A stretch of 23,022 nt of DNA from Sideroxydans lithotrophicus (GCA_022736605.1 DZDB01000015.1:1-23022); one strand, 5' to 3'. Shown: positions 1-8,775, numbered from the stretch's first letter. Notes: generated by a model from the letters alone, not told the origin. Program-made: numbers and translations.

Positions 1-2809
1 ACTGGTCAACGTCTGCGCACAGGTTCAGGCGGGTAATCACCGATGCCTGTACGGTGTTGATCTGTGTGGCGTTCGCCGTATCTGCCGACGCACGAGTCGT
101 CGCTTCGTTGGTGATGGCCGTTCCACGCGCCGCGATTTCGTTGTTCAGCGCGGTGACGTTTGCGGAAATGGCGCTGGTGTTCGTCGCCTGCTGGGACTGG
201 ATCGCGGGGATGGCGTTGACCGGAGTGGCCAGATCGGCAGCGGCCTGGGCCAGGCCAACGGCGCCCTGCAGCATGCTGAGCAGTTCGCCGGGGTTGGTGC
301 TGGACACGCCCACCACACCGGCGATTGCGCTGGCGGGAAACCAGCCGCCAACGTCGCCCGCTGCAGAGCGGCTGCGCACCCAGTACCACCAGCTCTGGCC
401 GGGGGCAATGCCGTTGTGCATCCATTGTTGATCGGGCGCGCGCACGGTGGACAGCAGCACGGCCTGCGTGCGGTCGTTGCTGGTTGCGGCCCACAGTTCT
501 GAGGACACCACGTCTGGCCGCGCGGTGCTCATCGACCACACCAGGCCGATTTGAAAATTCCCACCAGTGGCCACCAGGCTGGACGCCACCGGCAGGGGAA
601 CTACAACCCCCTGCGCAGCAGCCAGGCTGGCGGTGCCGCTCGACGTGGCCGGGGCGCTGCGGGCGCCCAGGGCGTTGATGGCGACGACGGAAAAGCTCCA
701 GTCGCCTTCTGCCGCCGGAACGATGTCGAGCGCGATGCTGCTGGTGCTGAAGCGCTGCACGGTGTCGCTCGCATGCTGCGCCACCACCTCGTAGCGCACG
801 GCGCCTTTCGGGGCCTCCCAGCTCAGCGTGACTTTGACACCAAACTGGCCCGGTGCTGCGATGTAGGTGCTGCTGTCAATCCGCAGGCCGGTGGGCGCAT
901 CCTGAAAAAACGGGCTGAGGGTGCTGGTGCGCAGGGGCTGCAGGTCAATGTCGCCATCAATGGCGGCATATTTGTCGGCGCGATAGGCGGTGGCCACGCA
1001 CTGCAGCGAGCCGTCTTCGGCGTCGCTCAAGCTGAGCACGCGCCATTGCTGCTGCTGCACGGCACTGCTTTGCAGGCCCCAGATCGCCATACGCGAGGGC
1101 AGTTGCGAGAACGCGCTGGCCACGGTGAACACGGTTTGCGCCCCGGCGGGGGCAGTGACGGCACGGCTCTCTAGTGTGCCGTCGGGCAGCACCACGCTGA
1201 GGGTGTAGGTGAGCGCGCCGTCAATGGTGACGGGCGCGTCGAGGGTGACGGTGCTGGCGGATGCAGCCAGCAGCCGACCGGCATAGCGCTCACCCACACG
1301 CACCGGGTCGGAGGTGGCGATGATGTCGCCCGGCCGCATGGCATAGGCGTTGAGGCCAGTGGCGAATTTGATGATTTCGCTGAGGTATTTTTCAGTGAGC
1401 AAGGTCCACCGGCCGAGGCGGTGCGCCTGGCCACGGCTGGTGCAGCCGAATGCGGCAATCTGCGCGGTGCGCACGCCGAATTGGTTGATGGCGTCGGCAT
1501 CTTCGACATACTCGATGGCCTGAACATAGGCCTGCGCGGGGTCATTCCACGTCACCATGGCGGCGCTGTGGCGCTGGTCGAGCGGGGTGCCGGTGTATTC
1601 GAACCGGCCGCCAATCACGTTGGCCGCAGTGAACAGGGCGACCGGGGTGTCTGGCCTGTCGGCCGCAACGCTGAGTTGGCCGCCGCCGAAATACAGAAAG
1701 CCGTTGAAAATGCCCGCGAAGTCGCTCAGCACTTTGTAGGCGTCGGCCTGCGTCTGAACGTACACACTGCAGGTGTAGCGCGGTTCCTGGCCGCCAAGAC
1801 CGTTGGACACCAGGCCGTCGCAATACTGCGCCACCTCGTACAGCGTCCACTTGTCCACCTGGGCATCGGTGATGAACTGGCCGATGCCGCTACGTTCGCT
1901 GAGCACCACGTCGCGCCAGATCCAGGCGGGGTTATCGGTCCAGCCGTTTTGCCAGCCGCCGTTCCACACGCCGGTGTAGGTGCGGGCGATGGGGTCGTAG
2001 TTGTTCGGGTATTGCACCAGCTTGAGCTTGGCATCAACACCGACGGTCGGCAGCGACTGAAACTGGCTGGCGTCCACCTGCACGGCCATGCAGGCCGACA
2101 GTGGATAGGCCAGCGCATCGTCCACAATTTCGGTGTAGCTGTCCCAGTAAAACGCATCGACCAGATAGGTGTTGGTGCTGTCGGCGACCAGGCGGCGCAC
2201 ACGCACGTCGTAGGTGCCGCCGGCAGCGCCGTAGCGCCCGCTGAGGTTGATGCGGTAGCTGCGCTGGTAGCGGCTGGTGGTTTTGCCGCTGATGGTGTCG
2301 GTGATGAGGGTCTGATAACCGCCACCATTGCGTTGCACGTCAATCGCCAGCAGCACGGTGGTGCCGGTGATGTCGCCATTGGTGGTGTTGGTGTTGCTCA
2401 AGCCCGGCACGCCGATGGTCACGCGCAGGGCGTCGATGTTGGCGTTGATGATGGTGCGGGTGACGGACGCGGTGGTGGTGACTTTCACCGCCACGCCGGT
2501 TTCGCTTTCAGCCGCAGTGAAGTTGGGAAGCGGCGCCTGATCGGGGGTGCCGGTGTTCCACGCGGCTGAGAACCCGGCAAAATTGATGCTGTTGTCAGCG
2601 TTCTGTACCGGCGTGCCGTCGAGGTAGATGCTCTTGAGCCCGTTCACCGGGCCGACGATTTCACCCTCGGACAACACGAGCAGCACGCGGGCGTACTGAA
2701 TGCTGCGCAGGCTGTCGGGCGCTTCGATGGGGGTGCGGGCTGTGCCGCCGCCGCCCTTGCCGCCGCCGCCGCCTGCACCGGCGATGATGATGGGATCGTC
2801 GCGTTTCAT
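1..2809 (-). CDS. J: Tail tip / host-specificity protein J, 3' end outside window
   Basis: Central tip protein of the lambda-type tail; it docks on the host receptor and closes the tail tube. The frame opens at the ATG at 2809 and has no stop to the window edge, giving 936 codons without the C-terminus. It starts MKRDDPIIIAGAG with a Gly/Lys-rich stretch followed by DSLRSIQYARVLLVLSEGEI, the conserved J opening. The middle contains VDKWTLYEVAQYCDGLV and a following LSDFAGIFNGFLYF segment typical of the J hub. A fibronectin-III-like stretch (VTLSWEAPKGAVRYEVV) follows, then a helical region rich in Ala/Thr/Asn (IQSQQATNTSAISANVTALN) like the DUF1983 part. Its ATG overlaps the TGA of gene I (ATGA), indicating translational coupling. 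The missing C-terminal part normally carries receptor specificity, so the host receptor cannot be judged. Identification is secure. Confidence 0.96.
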   Translation of the reverse strand, partial: MKRDDPIIIAGAGGGGGKGGGGTARTPIEAPDSLRSIQYARVLLVLSEGEIVGPVNGLKSIYLDGTPVQNADNSINFAGFSAAWNTGTPDQAPLPNFTAAESETGVAVKVTTTASVTRTIINANIDALRVTIGVPGLSNTNTTNGDITGTTVLLAIDVQRNGGGYQTLITDTISGKTTSRYQRSYRINLSGRYGAAGGTYDVRVRRLVADSTNTYLVDAFYWDSYTEIVDDALAYPLSACMAVQVDASQFQSLPTVGVDAKLKLVQYPNNYDPIARTYTGVWNGGWQNGWTDNPAWIWRDVVLSERSGIGQFITDAQVDKWTLYEVAQYCDGLVSNGLGGQEPRYTCSVYVQTQADAYKVLSDFAGIFNGFLYFGGGQLSVAADRPDTPVALFTAANVIGGRFEYTGTPLDQRHSAAMVTWNDPAQAYVQAIEYVEDADAINQFGVRTAQIAAFGCTSRGQAHRLGRWTLLTEKYLSEIIKFATGLNAYAMRPGDIIATSDPVRVGERYAGRLLAASASTVTLDAPVTIDGALTYTLSVVLPDGTLESRAVTAPAGAQTVFTVASAFSQLPSRMAIWGLQSSAVQQQQWRVLSLSDAEDGSLQCVATAYRADKYAAIDGDIDLQPLRTSTLSPFFQDAPTGLRIDSSTYIAAPGQFGVKVTLSWEAPKGAVRYEVVAQHASDTVQRFSTSSIALDIVPAAEGDWSFSVVAINALGARSAPATSSGTASLAAAQGVVVPLPVASSLVATGGNFQIGLVWSMSTARPDVVSSELWAATSNDRTQAVLLSTVRAPDQQWMHNGIAPGQSWWYWVRSRSAAGDVGGWFPASAIAGVVGVSSTNPGELLSMLQGAVGLAQAAADLATPVNAIPAIQSQQATNTSAISANVTALNNEIAARGTAITNEATTRASADTANATQINTVQASVITRLNLCADVDQ

Positions 2810-3411
2810 ACGATCACCTCATTATTTGTCGAAAAACCAACGCTGATGACCTGGCCGCCAATGCGCAGGCGGCCATAGCCCAGCGGAACCGGGCCGCCCT
2901 GGCCTGTGGTGTTGACCACGCCACCAAAGTTGTAGCTGGGCTGATTGTTCACGCCGTTTTGCTGCGAGCTGTTCACCGCTGGGCGTCCGGCGATCAACTG
3001 CGCTGCACCGCCTAAGCCCACGCTCAGGCCCGCGCTGATGAGCGCCGCGCCGTATGCGCTGGTCGCCCCGAACGTGAAATAGCCCACAGCCACCAGCACG
3101 GCGCCCAGAATGACCTGCCCCCAAGCCTTACTATCCCCGGCGCCGCTGAGTTGCGGCACCAGGCGCAGCACGCCCCGGCTCTGCGGGTTGGTGAGGGTGT
3201 CTTCGGCGTAGCGCACAGGCACGCGGCCCGGCAGCGTGCCCGCTACCACAATGGGTGTGGCGCGGCCCTCGTTCACCAGCCATTTTTTAAGCGGCGGGAA
3301 CAGCACGCACAGCGCGCGCACGGCTTCGGCCGGGCTGCGCACTTCGATCTCGATGCTGGTGCGGTGGCCGCACAGCGCGCGCAGGGGGCCGTAGAGTTTG
3401 ACGGTCAGCAT
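2806..3411 (-). CDS. I: Tail assembly protein I (lambda gpI-like)
   Basis: Tail-tip assembly protein placed between K and J as in lambda. The protein is 201 aa, starting MLTVKLYGPLRALCG. The frame is open further upstream, but those residues are Arg/Pro-rich shadow of gene K, and this ATG overlaps the end of K by 7 bases, so it is the likely start. The N-terminal half has a small beta-grasp-like character (FPPLKKWLVNEGRATPIVVAG). A Gly/Ala-rich hydrophobic stretch follows (QVILGAVLVAVGYFTFGA, about residues 95-120), as in lambda gpI. The C-terminal part (GGPVPLGYGRLRIGGQVIS) is the well-conserved end of the family. The stop overlaps the ATG of J. gpI acts in tip assembly; whether it remains in the virion differs between phages. 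Confidence 0.9.
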   Translation of the reverse strand: MLTVKLYGPLRALCGHRTSIEIEVRSPAEAVRALCVLFPPLKKWLVNEGRATPIVVAGTLPGRVPVRYAEDTLTNPQSRGVLRLVPQLSGAGDSKAWGQVILGAVLVAVGYFTFGATSAYGAALISAGLSVGLGGAAQLIAGRPAVNSSQQNGVNNQPSYNFGGVVNTTGQGGPVPLGYGRLRIGGQVISVGFSTNNEVIV

Positions 3412-4121
3412 GGTGGGCGCAACTCCGGGTGACGCAGCACGGCGCAGGTGCGCTGCTGCCAGGGCTGGCTGTACAGGTCTACCCGGCTCAGGCGCTGCAT
3501 GATGTGGTGCAGAATGCGGTTGTCGCCCAGGTAGATGGCGGCGTGGTTTTCCACGCGGCTGGCCACTTGCAGCAGCAGCGCATCGCCCCATTGCGGCGCG
3601 TCGCCTGGTGGCAGCTCGATGAAGCCCTCAGCGGCGAAGTTCTCGCGGTAGAGGTTCGCGCCGTGCTCCCACCAGTTGTCGGTGCGGGCGTAGTTGCGCA
3701 GTGCAATTCCATGCTCGGCATACCAGTCGCGCACCAGGGCATAGCAGTCGTGCACGCCGTGCACGAACTCGCGCCCGATGAGTGGTGCATGGTGGGCTGC
3801 GGCGTCGGGCTGCAGCCAGGCATGCGCGCCGGTGGGGTGGTTGACGATGAGCCACGGCAGGCCCGAGGCGTTGCAGGCAGCTACATCGGCAGGGCTGGGC
3901 ATGGGCGGCACAAACACATGGCTGTGCACTACGGCCTGCACCAGCCCGGAATCTTCGGCGGCGGCGAAGTCTGCCGGGTGCAGCGCGAAGTGCGCGGCCT
4001 CGCCGGCGATGTTGCGGCAGGGCACATAAGCGCCGCCCACGATCAGACCGCAGCACTCGCGTGGCGCGCACTGCGCCGCGTGCTGCTGCACGGCGGGAAG
4101 AATGGTGCCGAGCGGCATCAT
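3405..4121 (-). CDS. K: Tail tip assembly protein K: JAB/MPN plus NlpC/P60 peptidase
   Basis: A 238-aa two-domain protein. Residues about 5-105 form a JAMM/MPN metalloprotease domain with a complete motif: Glu22, His67-x-His69, Ser77 and Asp80 (HSH-x7-S-x2-D). Residues about 118-235 form an NlpC/P60 domain with the nucleophile in HDCYALVRDW (Cys126) and the general-base His in ENHAAIYLG (His193). In lambda this protein is needed for tail-tip assembly; the peptidase fold suggests murein or tip-protein processing, but no substrate can be read here. Start chosen at 4121 because that ATG overlaps the TGA of gene L (ATGATG, so M1 or M2 may be used); residues further upstream are shadow of L. The stop overlaps gene I by 7 bases. 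All expected catalytic residues are present. Confidence 0.94.
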   Translation of the reverse strand: MMPLGTILPAVQQHAAQCAPRECCGLIVGGAYVPCRNIAGEAAHFALHPADFAAAEDSGLVQAVVHSHVFVPPMPSPADVAACNASGLPWLIVNHPTGAHAWLQPDAAAHHAPLIGREFVHGVHDCYALVRDWYAEHGIALRNYARTDNWWEHGANLYRENFAAEGFIELPPGDAPQWGDALLLQVASRVENHAAIYLGDNRILHHIMQRLSRVDLYSQPWQQRTCAVLRHPELRPPC

Positions 4122-4804
4122 GGCCGGTACACCCCGACGCCTGGGAAACCCCCGTAATGCCGCTGATTTGCGCGCGCCTCGCAACTGCTCAGGCGTTTGC
4201 TGCAAACGTCCAGCGCGGGGTCGGCTACGGGGGCATTGTTGCGATCAAAATAGGCGGTGCCAGCATAGGCGCAGCCCTCTCCACGGTAGCGCCAGGGGCA
4301 GGCATTCGCCACGAACTGGCGGCGCGGAATTTGCACGCCGATGGCGTCCCACGCGGCGGCCAGCTCGAACACCACTTGCTCAGGCGTCTCGCTGGTTTTT
4401 TGGTTGATGCGGTAAATGTCATCCGGCATGCTCTGGGTGGGGTCTGCCGAGGGGTTGCCACCAGAAAAATTCACCGCGTCGAGGTAGCGCACCAGGGTGC
4501 GCTTGCGGGTGACGGTGCAACCCACCAGATCGCCATAGGCGGCGCACAGCGACGAAATGAGGCCGGTGACATTGGCCACGGCCAGCGCAGGGCGCGGCAA
4601 GGTGCCCTGCCCGCTCATGGCGAACCCGGTGGCTTGAATGGGAAACCGCAGGTAGGTGATGCCCTGCCACACCACATCACCCGCCAGCGCGTTGACGCCT
4701 TGGTGGAAATAAAGCGGCGGCTGGCTGTAGGAAGAGAGGTCGAGCGCGAACAGCTCAACCACCGCGCCGGGCTCCAGGGTTTGTAGGTCGATGGCGAGAG
4801 TCAT
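4118..4804 (-). CDS. L: Minor tail protein L (Fe-S cluster type)
   Basis: Lambda gpL homologue, a tail-tip component; 228 aa starting MTLAIDLQTLEPG. The N-terminal and middle part (DVVWQGITYLRFPIQATGF, ALAVANVTGLI) matches the family. The C-terminal domain has four cysteines at 169, 178, 201 and 208 (spacing x8, x22, x6) within NACPWRYRGEGCAY and DVCSKRLSSCEAR. In lambda gpL four conserved C-terminal cysteines bind an iron-sulfur cluster, so this protein is expected to do so too (inference from conserved spacing). It overlaps gene M at the start (ATGA at 4801-4804) and gene K at the end. Confidence 0.95.
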   Translation of the reverse strand: MTLAIDLQTLEPGAVVELFALDLSSYSQPPLYFHQGVNALAGDVVWQGITYLRFPIQATGFAMSGQGTLPRPALAVANVTGLISSLCAAYGDLVGCTVTRKRTLVRYLDAVNFSGGNPSADPTQSMPDDIYRINQKTSETPEQVVFELAAAWDAIGVQIPRRQFVANACPWRYRGEGCAYAGTAYFDRNNAPVADPALDVCSKRLSSCEARANQRHYGGFPGVGVYRP

Positions 4805-5133
4805 ACGAACACCTGTTCGAATGTTGCTGAGAGAGCGCGCACATTGCCGGGGGCGAGGCTGTCAGACCAGGTACGACAACGCACATTGATGTCGGCACCG
4901 CCGTCGGGCTGCGCCCACGTGAACGAGGTGGCGGCAAGTTTGCTGCTGAGAAAGGCTTCCACGGCGGCGATGTTGCCGGGCGGCTTGTCCACGAAGTTCA
5001 GTTCCCAGGTGGCGGCGTTGGTGTTGATGCCGAACGCCACCACCTGCTCGTAGCCGTCGCCAAACCGCATGCGCCGGGTGATGGGCGCACGCTTGCGCTG
5101 CGCGCTGCTGGGGGTGTAGGTGAAATCAGCCAT
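4801..5133 (-). CDS. M: Minor tail protein M
   Basis: A 110-aa homologue of lambda gpM, a tail-tip initiator component. It begins MADFTYTPSSAQRKRAPITR and contains RMRFGDGYEQVVAFGINTNA and TFTWAQPDG-like core residues (SFTWAQPDGGADINVRC) followed by the terminal ATFEQVFV strand, all characteristic of this short family. It starts 2 bases after the tape measure stop and its stop overlaps the L start. The order tape measure-M-L-K-I-J is the lambda order. No anomalies seen. Confidence 0.94.
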   Translation of the reverse strand: MADFTYTPSSAQRKRAPITRRMRFGDGYEQVVAFGINTNAATWELNFVDKPPGNIAAVEAFLSSKLAATSFTWAQPDGGADINVRCRTWSDSLAPGNVRALSATFEQVFV

Positions 5134-5135
5134 GT

Positions 5136-7604
5136 TCAGGCGGCCTTGGCGAGCAGCCCGCCGGGGCGTTTTTGCTCGGCGATTTTGGCGAGCACGACAT
5201 TGCCGATCATTGCGCCCATCTGGCTGAGGTCGGGCTGGTTCGATTGCGTGGACACACTGCCCGCATCGACATTGACCATCACGCTCACGCTGCCACCACC
5301 GCCAGCGCCTTGCAGCGCGTGGTTGGGCACGATGGCGCCACTGCCGCCGGGAACGAACAGCTCGGGGCCGCGCTCGCCCACGAGGTAGGCGCTGCCGCCC
5401 GACACGGGGCCGCCGTTGGCTTTGGCCCCGGCGACGATGCCGACCAGACTGCCCACCCAGCCACCGGAACTGCTGAATGCATTGCTCAGCGCCTTTTGCG
5501 CGATGAGCACAGCCAGGTCTTCCAGAATGCCAGCGATCATTTTCTTGAACGCTGACCCGGCGCTTTCGGTGCCGTCGATGAAGGAGCGGAAGGCGCTGGA
5601 GAAATTGCTGTCCATGATGCCGCTGACCTCTTGAGAAGTCTGGCTCATCTGCGCTTGCAGGCTTTGCAGATCGGCTGCGGCTTTTTTGGCGGCGCGGGCC
5701 ATGTCGGCATTGCCAGAGATGACGGCCAGGGTCTGCATTTGCTGCACGATGGATTGCAGATCAGCGGCGGACTGCATCCGGGAGGCATGCTCTTGCACGC
5801 TGTATTGCAGGCCGTTGATGGCGCCGGATTCCTGCAGGCTGTTGAGGTTTTGCTGATGCGTGGCCAAGTCGATGAGCACGCCTTGCATGGCCTGCTGCGC
5901 GCTTTGAAAGTCGATCTGCAGCGCCGTGGCGGCGCGGAGTTGGTCGGCCATTCCGCTGCCTGCTCCGGCCTGGTCGAGCGCCTTGGTCCAGCCGGCGTAC
6001 TGATCGCCCAGCCGTATTTTTGCTGCGGCCTGGGCATTGCCCTGCAGGTCGAGCAGGGCGGCATTCATGCCGTGCACCTGCTGTTGCGCCTGCTGCATGG
6101 CGGCGGCCTGCTGCTGGGCAAACAGCACAAGCTGCTGCGAGGCCTGCGCCTCAATCTGCACTTGCTGCGACACGAGGCTGTTGATCTGCGATTGCGCGGC
6201 AATTTTGTCGGCCGCCTTGGGCATGCTGCCTTGGGCGGACTGCAGCGCGCCAATCTGCTCTTGCAGCGCCTGCACGCGCTGCCGGGTGCTGGTGCGCACC
6301 GCGTTGAGCTGGCTGGCGTTGTAAGTCGCCAGGTCGATTTCGCCCGCTGCATAAACATTGCGCAGCGCCTGGTTGTAATAGCCCCAGGCGGCCTGCTGGG
6401 AATCGGCGCTTTGCTTGATGGCCTGCAGGTTGGCGGCAAGGTTGGCTTTAAGGGCGGCGGCGGCGTCGCTGGCGCCGGATTTTGCAGCGGTGGCCGGGGT
6501 GTATTGAAGGGTTTTGCCCTTGGTGGGATCGGTGTAGTTTTTGTCCAGCATCGGGTTGCTGGGGTTCTGCACTTCGCGGATGGCTTGCGCATATTCGCGG
6601 GCTTTGACTATGCGGTCGCTGAGCATGTCCACATCCAGCCGGGCCTTGGCGGCATCCTCCTGCATCATCTTGTGAATGGCGCCTGCACCGCTGAAATCGC
6701 CGGACATCAGCGCCGCAGCCTGCGCTGCGAGGCCGCCGATCTCATTGCCCACCTGGGAGATCACATATTTGACGTTCGCGCCGAGCACGGCCACGGTTTC
6801 AAACACGGTGCCAATGGCATTGCCTGCGGTGCTGAAATCGTGCAGGTTTTCTGTGGCGCCTGCCGTTTCGGTCTGCATGGACTTGATGATGGCCACCGTG
6901 TCTTGCAACACCGGCAAGGCGGACACGCTCAATTCCTGAGCCAGCAGCTTGGCATGCATCTGCATTTCACCCACGGTGTCATTCCAGTCGTGGGCGGCGC
7001 TCACCATGCTCTGGCTGACGCCCTGCATGTCGCCCATATGCTCGGCAACGTCTTGCAGGTAGGGCAGAAGCTGGGCGCCACTTTTGCCCATGAGGTCATT
7101 GACCAATGCCACTTTGGCTGCGCCGTCATCATATTGAGCCAGCCGCTTCGCCACATCGTTCATCACCGCGCCGGTGTCGCGCAGCGTGCCGTTGCCGTCA
7201 CGGGCGCTGATGCCCAAGGCGGCCAGGGCGTGCGAGGCGGCGCTGGTGTCGTCGGCCATGCCGCGCGCGAGGCGCGACAGGCCAGCCTGCACTTGTGCGA
7301 AGTCGTGCCCGTAGGCAGTGGCCACCTGCTGCGCCTTGCCGATGTTTTGCACGCTGGTGGCGGCGATCTTGGCGGCATCGTCGAGGTCGGCCAGGCTGTC
7401 GATGCTGGTCTTGAAGGCCTGCACCATCTGCTGGGCGCTGAAGGCTGCGGCCATGCCGATGAGGGCGGTTTTGGCAATGCTGGCAGCCGCTTCGACGGTG
7501 CGCATGCTGTCTTGCGCGATGCGCGACACCTGGCCCATGTCGGAGCGAAAGCGCGCCACATTGGCGCTGATCTCAACGGCCAGGGTACCGAGTTCTCCAC
7601 TCAT
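5136..7604 (-). CDS. H: Tape measure protein
   Basis: Sets tail length and is ejected ahead of DNA. 822 aa, close to lambda gpH (853 aa), so a lambda-sized tail is expected. The N-terminus (MSGELGTLAVEISANVARFR) and a repeated Ala/Gln helical body (about residues 60-700, for example runs rich in QQAQQQV and AQASQQLV) indicate long coiled coils. A hydrophobic stretch GGWVGSLVGIVAGA lies near residue 720. The C-terminal signature SAYLVGERGPELFVPGGSG is diagnostic for phage tape measures. The ATG overlaps the T stop (ATGA at 7601-7604) and has GGAG about 8 bases upstream. A long open frame on the opposite strand here is a GC-driven shadow. Confidence 0.96.
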   Translation of the reverse strand: MSGELGTLAVEISANVARFRSDMGQVSRIAQDSMRTVEAAASIAKTALIGMAAAFSAQQMVQAFKTSIDSLADLDDAAKIAATSVQNIGKAQQVATAYGHDFAQVQAGLSRLARGMADDTSAASHALAALGISARDGNGTLRDTGAVMNDVAKRLAQYDDGAAKVALVNDLMGKSGAQLLPYLQDVAEHMGDMQGVSQSMVSAAHDWNDTVGEMQMHAKLLAQELSVSALPVLQDTVAIIKSMQTETAGATENLHDFSTAGNAIGTVFETVAVLGANVKYVISQVGNEIGGLAAQAAALMSGDFSGAGAIHKMMQEDAAKARLDVDMLSDRIVKAREYAQAIREVQNPSNPMLDKNYTDPTKGKTLQYTPATAAKSGASDAAAALKANLAANLQAIKQSADSQQAAWGYYNQALRNVYAAGEIDLATYNASQLNAVRTSTRQRVQALQEQIGALQSAQGSMPKAADKIAAQSQINSLVSQQVQIEAQASQQLVLFAQQQAAAMQQAQQQVHGMNAALLDLQGNAQAAAKIRLGDQYAGWTKALDQAGAGSGMADQLRAATALQIDFQSAQQAMQGVLIDLATHQQNLNSLQESGAINGLQYSVQEHASRMQSAADLQSIVQQMQTLAVISGNADMARAAKKAAADLQSLQAQMSQTSQEVSGIMDSNFSSAFRSFIDGTESAGSAFKKMIAGILEDLAVLIAQKALSNAFSSSGGWVGSLVGIVAGAKANGGPVSGGSAYLVGERGPELFVPGGSGAIVPNHALQGAGGGGSVSVMVNVDAGSVSTQSNQPDLSQMGAMIGNVVLAKIAEQKRPGGLLAKAA

Positions 7605-7918
7605 GATGCATTCTCCGGGTCGAGGCCGAACAGCAGTTTGTCAATCAGATCAGACTGCGCCTGGGCATCGTCAAGCTGCATGATGCGAACTGGCGCGGCG
7701 GCCTGGGCCTGCGCTTGGGCATTCCACGGCGCGAAGTCGAGCGGGGCGAAGGGTTCGGGCCGGGCTTTGGCGTCGCGGTGCACATTGGCGAGCAGGGCCG
7801 GGCCGGTGAGGGCGCGCAGATCCTCCACATGGCTGCCGAAGGGTTCGAGCAGCGCGAACGCCTGCCACTCGGTGAACTCTGCCGAGCTGATGGTGCGTTG
7901 GGCCTGGGCGACGGACAT
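7601..7918 (-). CDS. T: Tail assembly chaperone T domain, expressed as GT frameshift fusion
   Basis: The T part of the GT tail chaperone that recruits the tape measure and tail tube during assembly. The free ATG-initiated frame is 105 aa (MSVAQAQRTISSAEFTEWQA), but the frame stays open upstream to the slip site at 7972-7978. Reading from there gives RRFWFRLARELGMSVAQAQR, the conserved entry of GpT/DUF4035 proteins, so residues upstream of the ATG belong to the real domain. The expected fusion is 116 G codons plus 123 T codons, 239 aa. The T stop overlaps the tape measure start. The separate ATG at 7918 has no clear ribosome binding site. Confidence 0.9.
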   Translation of the reverse strand: MSVAQAQRTISSAEFTEWQAFALLEPFGSHVEDLRALTGPALLANVHRDAKARPEPFAPLDFAPWNAQAQAQAAAPVRIMQLDDAQAQSDLIDKLLFGLDPENAS

Positions 7919-7932
7919 GCCGAGCTCGCGTG

Positions 7933-8319
7933 CTAGACGGAACCAGAACCGCCGCTCACCACGGCGGAGGCGTTTTTTGCTGCGGCTTCCTCTTCGGCAC
8001 CAAGACCGGACAGGCGACGCGCGATGCGCGCCAGGCGGTCGAGCACGGCGCCGCTTTTGGCGCTGAGCGTGGCGATGTCGGCCTCGCTGAACAGGGCTGC
8101 GCCTTGTTCATCCACCGCGCAGGCCACCAGCAGCCGTGCACGGAAGTTTTCCAGGCCGTGTTCGACGCCGATGGACACACTGGATTGGTCGAAGCTGTCG
8201 CGCTGCGCGCCGGTCATGCCACGCATGAGCAGGGTGCCGCCCCATTCGGGTACGTCGATGCGCTCGGTTTTGAGGTCGAGCGCCGCGAACACGGCATCGC
8301 GCTTGAGGGTTTGGCTCAT
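7933..8319 (-). CDS. G: Tail assembly chaperone G
   Basis: 128-aa protein beginning MSQTLKRDAVFAALDLKTER, with DVPEWGGTLLMRGMTGAQRD and an acidic/Ala C-terminus. Size, position between tail tube and tape measure, and the -1 frameshift into T identify it as lambda gpG-like. G and the GT fusion act together in a defined ratio as chaperones of tape measure and tube polymerisation and are normally absent from the finished virion. Its start is preceded by AGGGA at good spacing. The last codons include GCA AAA AAC, the slip site, so most ribosomes should end at TAG (7933-7935) and a minority make GT. Confidence 0.92.
   Translation of the reverse strand: MSQTLKRDAVFAALDLKTERIDVPEWGGTLLMRGMTGAQRDSFDQSSVSIGVEHGLENFRARLLVACAVDEQGAALFSEADIATLSAKSGAVLDRLARIARRLSGLGAEEEAAAKNASAVVSGGSGSV
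7949..7992 (-). promoter_or_regulatory. Programmed -1 ribosomal frameshift element (G to GT)
   Basis: Seen directly on the minus strand: the heptamer A AAA AAC at 7978-7972 in the phase that permits X XXY YYZ slippage (zero-frame codons GCA AAA AAC). An SD-like GAGG lies at 7992-7989, exactly 10 bases upstream. A stem-loop lies 4 bases downstream (CCGCC 7967-7963 pairing with GGCGG 7953-7949, 9-base loop). This three-part layout resembles the dnaX frameshift signal of E. coli. Slippage joins G to the open T frame. Confidence 0.9.
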
Positions 8320-8334
8320 GGTGCGTCCCTACGC

Positions 8335-8751
8335 TCAGGCGCGAACCACGGCGCCGGTGATGCGCATGGCGCAATCGCCCTGCACCACGCCGTCCACCGC
8401 ACCGCTTTCGGTGAATGATTTGACCAGCGCGGAGAAGCTGCGCGTCTTGGTGTTGGGCAGCGTGATTTTGAAGTCCTGCACGGCGCCAGAGACTACGGCA
8501 GCGCGCAGGGCAACCTGGCCTGCGTCAACATCGTCCACATTGAGGTTGAGCGTGAGTTTGCCGTTATCGATCAGGCCGAGGCGGTATTCCTTGGCAACAC
8601 TGCTGAGGTCGGTGACGTCGATTTCGGATGCTTCGCCGTCGAAGCCGCTGTAGCTGCGCACGTTGCCGATGGTGGTCCATACGGGCGATGCAGTCAGGCT
8701 GGTGTCGATGGCGATGGTGCTGCCTTGTGCTGAAATTGCGGTGGATGCCAT
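8335..8751 (-). CDS. V: Major tail tube protein (lambda gpV / tail tube family)
   Basis: 138-aa tail tube subunit starting MASTAISAQGSTIAIDTSL. The motifs WTTIGNVRSYSGFDGEASEIDVTDL and LGLIDNGKLTLNLNVD are typical of siphophage tube proteins, as are the beta-rich pattern and the C-terminal KITLPNTKTRSFSALVKSF. No C-terminal Ig-like decoration domain is present, unlike lambda gpV, which is longer. Start has AGGAG 7 bases upstream. It lies between the tail terminator and the chaperones, as expected; high expression would be required, and its good ribosome binding site agrees with that. Confidence 0.94.
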   Translation of the reverse strand: MASTAISAQGSTIAIDTSLTASPVWTTIGNVRSYSGFDGEASEIDVTDLSSVAKEYRLGLIDNGKLTLNLNVDDVDAGQVALRAAVVSGAVQDFKITLPNTKTRSFSALVKSFTESGAVDGVVQGDCAMRITGAVVRA

Positions 8752-8775
8752 GGTGTTGCTCCTGTTGGGTTGGGT

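Noticed and set aside
1421..2569. Plus-strand open frame of 382 codons opposite J
   Set aside because: Antisense shadow with a Val/Gly/Ala-rich composition and no recognisable motif.
7601..7918. Treating T as a free-standing gene starting at 7918
   Set aside because: The conserved residues just upstream of that ATG belong to the family, and a slip site joins the frame to G, so fusion is the better reading.
5631..8066. Long plus-strand open frame (811 codons) opposite the tape measure
   Set aside because: High-GC antisense shadow: His/Gly/Leu/Arg-rich, no domain, no ribosome binding site, and opposite to a well-identified gene.
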